The notes beneath the pieces are model-generated. The model was not told the DNA's origin and did not search any database. It was given only the letters and a program-made list of their open reading frames with translations. This document shows, piece after piece, positions 15,371-16,276 of a DNA stretch of 16,276 bases. The stretch spans positions 1 to 16,276 of the forward strand of contig CAMLNA010000101.1 of the NCBI GenBank assembly GCA_946481025.1, read 5' to 3'. The position numbers were made by a program, and so were the translations under genes. Source of the stretch: an uncultured Rivibacter sp. (GTDB lineage Bacteria > Pseudomonadota > Gammaproteobacteria > Burkholderiales > Burkholderiaceae). The stretch's first letter is position 1, and the number at the start of each line of letters is the position of its first letter.

Positions 15371-15424
15371 GTGATTTGCGGGTAAACCCGCATCATCGAT
15401 GAGCTGAATCCATAGGCAAATCAC
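15371..15424. repeat. Nested inverted repeats in the divergent control region
   Basis: GTGATTTGC (15371-15379) and GCAAATCAC (15416-15424) are perfect 9-bp inverted arms 36 bases apart. Nested within or overlapping them are TGCGGG-TAAA-CCCGCA (15377-15392) and the palindrome TCATCGATGA (15393-15402). GGGTTTGCCC (15451-15460) repeats, with one change, the reverse complement of GGGTAAACCC (15380-15389), 71 bp away. These look like protein-binding sites shared by the two divergent promoters. Confidence 0.6.
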
Positions 15425-15477
15425 GGATCGCACAGTAGGTGCGCCGCTCAGGGTTTGCCCCGAAGGCTGAGATCATT

Positions 15478-15498
15478 TTGTTTAATTAACTTAAACAA
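15478..15498. promoter_or_regulatory. AT-rich perfect dyad at the promoter of the feruloyl-esterase-like gene
   Basis: TTGTTTAA (15478-15485) and TTAAACAA (15491-15498) are exact inverted arms across 5 bases. The segment contains TTTAAT (15481-15486), a 5/6 -10 match, but no well-spaced -35. It lies 47 bp upstream of the ATG at 15545, so it may be both promoter core and operator. Confidence 0.5.
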
Positions 15499-15518
15499 CC
15501 GGGTGCAACGACACCCGG
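15499..15518 (+). other. Hairpin in the leader of the feruloyl-esterase-like gene
   Basis: CCGGGTG (15499-15505) pairs perfectly with CACCCGG (15512-15518) over a 6-base loop. It directly follows the AT-rich dyad and ends 14 bases before the ribosome site GAGGAG (15533-15538). There is no T-run after it. It may stabilise the mRNA or affect translation. Confidence 0.45.
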
Positions 15519-15544
15519 GGCAACACCAGACCGAGGAGACCGAC

Positions 15545-16276
15545 ATGACGATACGACGTAGCGCAGGCCTGGGACTCGCGCTGGCCGGCGCGCTGCTGGC
15601 CCAGGGCTGTGGCGGCGACGACGGCGATGATGCGCCCGCGCCCACGCCCGTGCGCCTGGCCTGCACGGAAATCACCGCGGCCGCACTCGGCCGCAACGAC
15701 CTCGCCGTGACGCTCGCCGAGGCCGTGCCGGCCGACAGCGTGACGCCCACCGGCGCAGCCCAGGCGCTGCCTGCGCATTGCCGCGTGCAGGGCAAGCTCG
15801 CCGAGCGCACCAGCACGGTGGACGGCAAGACCTATGCGATCGGTTTCGAACTGCGGCTGCCGGTGGTGTGGAACGGCCGCTTCTTCTTCCAGGGCGGCGG
15901 CGGCACCGACGGTGCCATCGTGCCGGCCTACGGCACGCTCTCGGGCGGCGGGGCGACCACCAACGCGCTGACCCAGGGCTTCGCGGTGGTGAGCACCGAC
16001 GGCGGCCACCGGGCCGAGGCCGCGCCCATCGTCGGCGGCTCGCTGTTCGGGCTGGACCCGCAGGCACGGGTGGACTACGGCTACAACGCGGTGGGCCAGG
16101 TCACGCCGCTGGCCAAGGACATCGTGGCGCGGCACTACGGCGAGGCCGCCTCGCATTCGTATTTCGTGGGCTGCTCCAACGGCGGGCGCCAGGCGATGGT
16201 GGCGGCGTCGCGTTTCGCCGACCAGTTCGACGGCATCGTGGCCGGCAACCCGGGCTTCAACCTGCCCAAGGCCGCC
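15545..16276 (+). CDS. Tannase/feruloyl esterase family lipoprotein (3' end outside the window)
   Basis: The first 244 residues are present and the frame is open at the right edge. The N-terminus is a signal peptide (MTIRRS, hydrophobic 7-20) ending at C22 in LLAQGC, a lipobox-like site, followed by an acidic GGDDGDD tether. The family (tannase/feruloyl esterase, PF07519) hydrolyses gallate, ferulate or other hydroxycinnamate esters. The nucleophile elbow is GCSNGG with S211, and the adjacent C210 is the Cys of the family's CS-D-HC arrangement; the Asp and His-Cys parts would lie beyond the window. QGGGGTDGAIVP (116-127) is another typical segment. The ribosome site GAGGAG is 6 bases before the ATG. 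Its divergence from the feruloyl-CoA synthetase cluster suggests that it feeds that pathway. MHETase and PHB-related enzymes share this family, so the substrate is inferred. Confidence 0.88.
   Translation, partial: MTIRRSAGLGLALAGALLAQGCGGDDGDDAPAPTPVRLACTEITAAALGRNDLAVTLAEAVPADSVTPTGAAQALPAHCRVQGKLAERTSTVDGKTYAIGFELRLPVVWNGRFFFQGGGGTDGAIVPAYGTLSGGGATTNALTQGFAVVSTDGGHRAEAAPIVGGSLFGLDPQARVDYGYNAVGQVTPLAKDIVARHYGEAASHSYFVGCSNGGRQAMVAASRFADQFDGIVAGNPGFNLPKAA

Overview
The window is very GC-rich (roughly two thirds G+C by eye), with long open frames on both strands. Gene content points to a betaproteobacterium of the order Burkholderiales (Comamonadaceae, Rubrivivax/Leptothrix/Rhizobacter group or similar): a Bug/TctC-type binding protein inside a catabolic operon, a XylR/DmpR-type sigma-54 activator, a feruloyl-CoA synthetase cluster and PHB-depolymerase-type lipoprotein esterases. 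The genus cannot be fixed from the sequence alone. No tRNA, rRNA, CRISPR array, transposase or integrase was seen.

Layout from left to right. (1) 32-1879 (+) is a phenol-sensing type sigma-54 activator; its targets probably lie left of the window. (2) 2006-3563 (+) is a two-gene unit: a 416-aa zeta/polynucleotide-kinase-like protein that matches the Xanthomonas type III effector/toxin AvrRxo1 in length and Walker A to aspartate spacing, then a 98-aa partner matching its chaperone/antitoxin Arc1. A perfect PIP/hrpII-type box (TTCGC-N15-TTCGC) with a correctly spaced -10 element precedes it. This is the most notable locus. (3) 3643-4491 (+) is a solitary ParB-N-domain protein with a leucine zipper. 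(4) 4499-5500 (-) is a lipoprotein esterase with a Pro-Thr linker, and 5646-6680 (-) is an endonuclease/exonuclease/phosphatase-fold protein. (5) 6774-7238 (-) is a small helical protein that may be immunity-like. It diverges from 7334-8512 (+), an AAA/DUF4143 ATPase, and the 95-bp spacer holds two strong dyads, one lying on the ATPase promoter. (6) 15316 down to 8523 (-) is a six-gene catabolic cluster: crotonase, feruloyl-CoA synthetase, HSD10-like SDR, Bug/TctC binding protein, FadE-like acyl-CoA dehydrogenase and a MarR regulator. (7) 15545 to the right edge (+) is a divergent, truncated tannase/feruloyl-esterase lipoprotein.

How the genes may work together (inference). The esterase at the right edge would release ferulate or related hydroxycinnamates from plant esters outside the cytoplasm. 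The Bug protein may help capture a carboxylate. The synthetase, crotonase, SDR and acyl-CoA dehydrogenase would activate and shorten the side chain, more likely by beta-oxidation than by the hydratase-lyase route, because the crotonase keeps both classical glutamates. The MarR protein probably represses the cluster until a CoA thioester accumulates. With a phenol sensor and a Hrp-type promoter in front of an AvrRxo1 homologue, the window suggests a plant-associated or plant-pathogenic bacterium.

Intergenic stretches: none exceeds about 230 bp. The largest (15317-15544) is packed with dyads and is AT-rich compared with its surroundings. I see nothing notable in 5501-5645.
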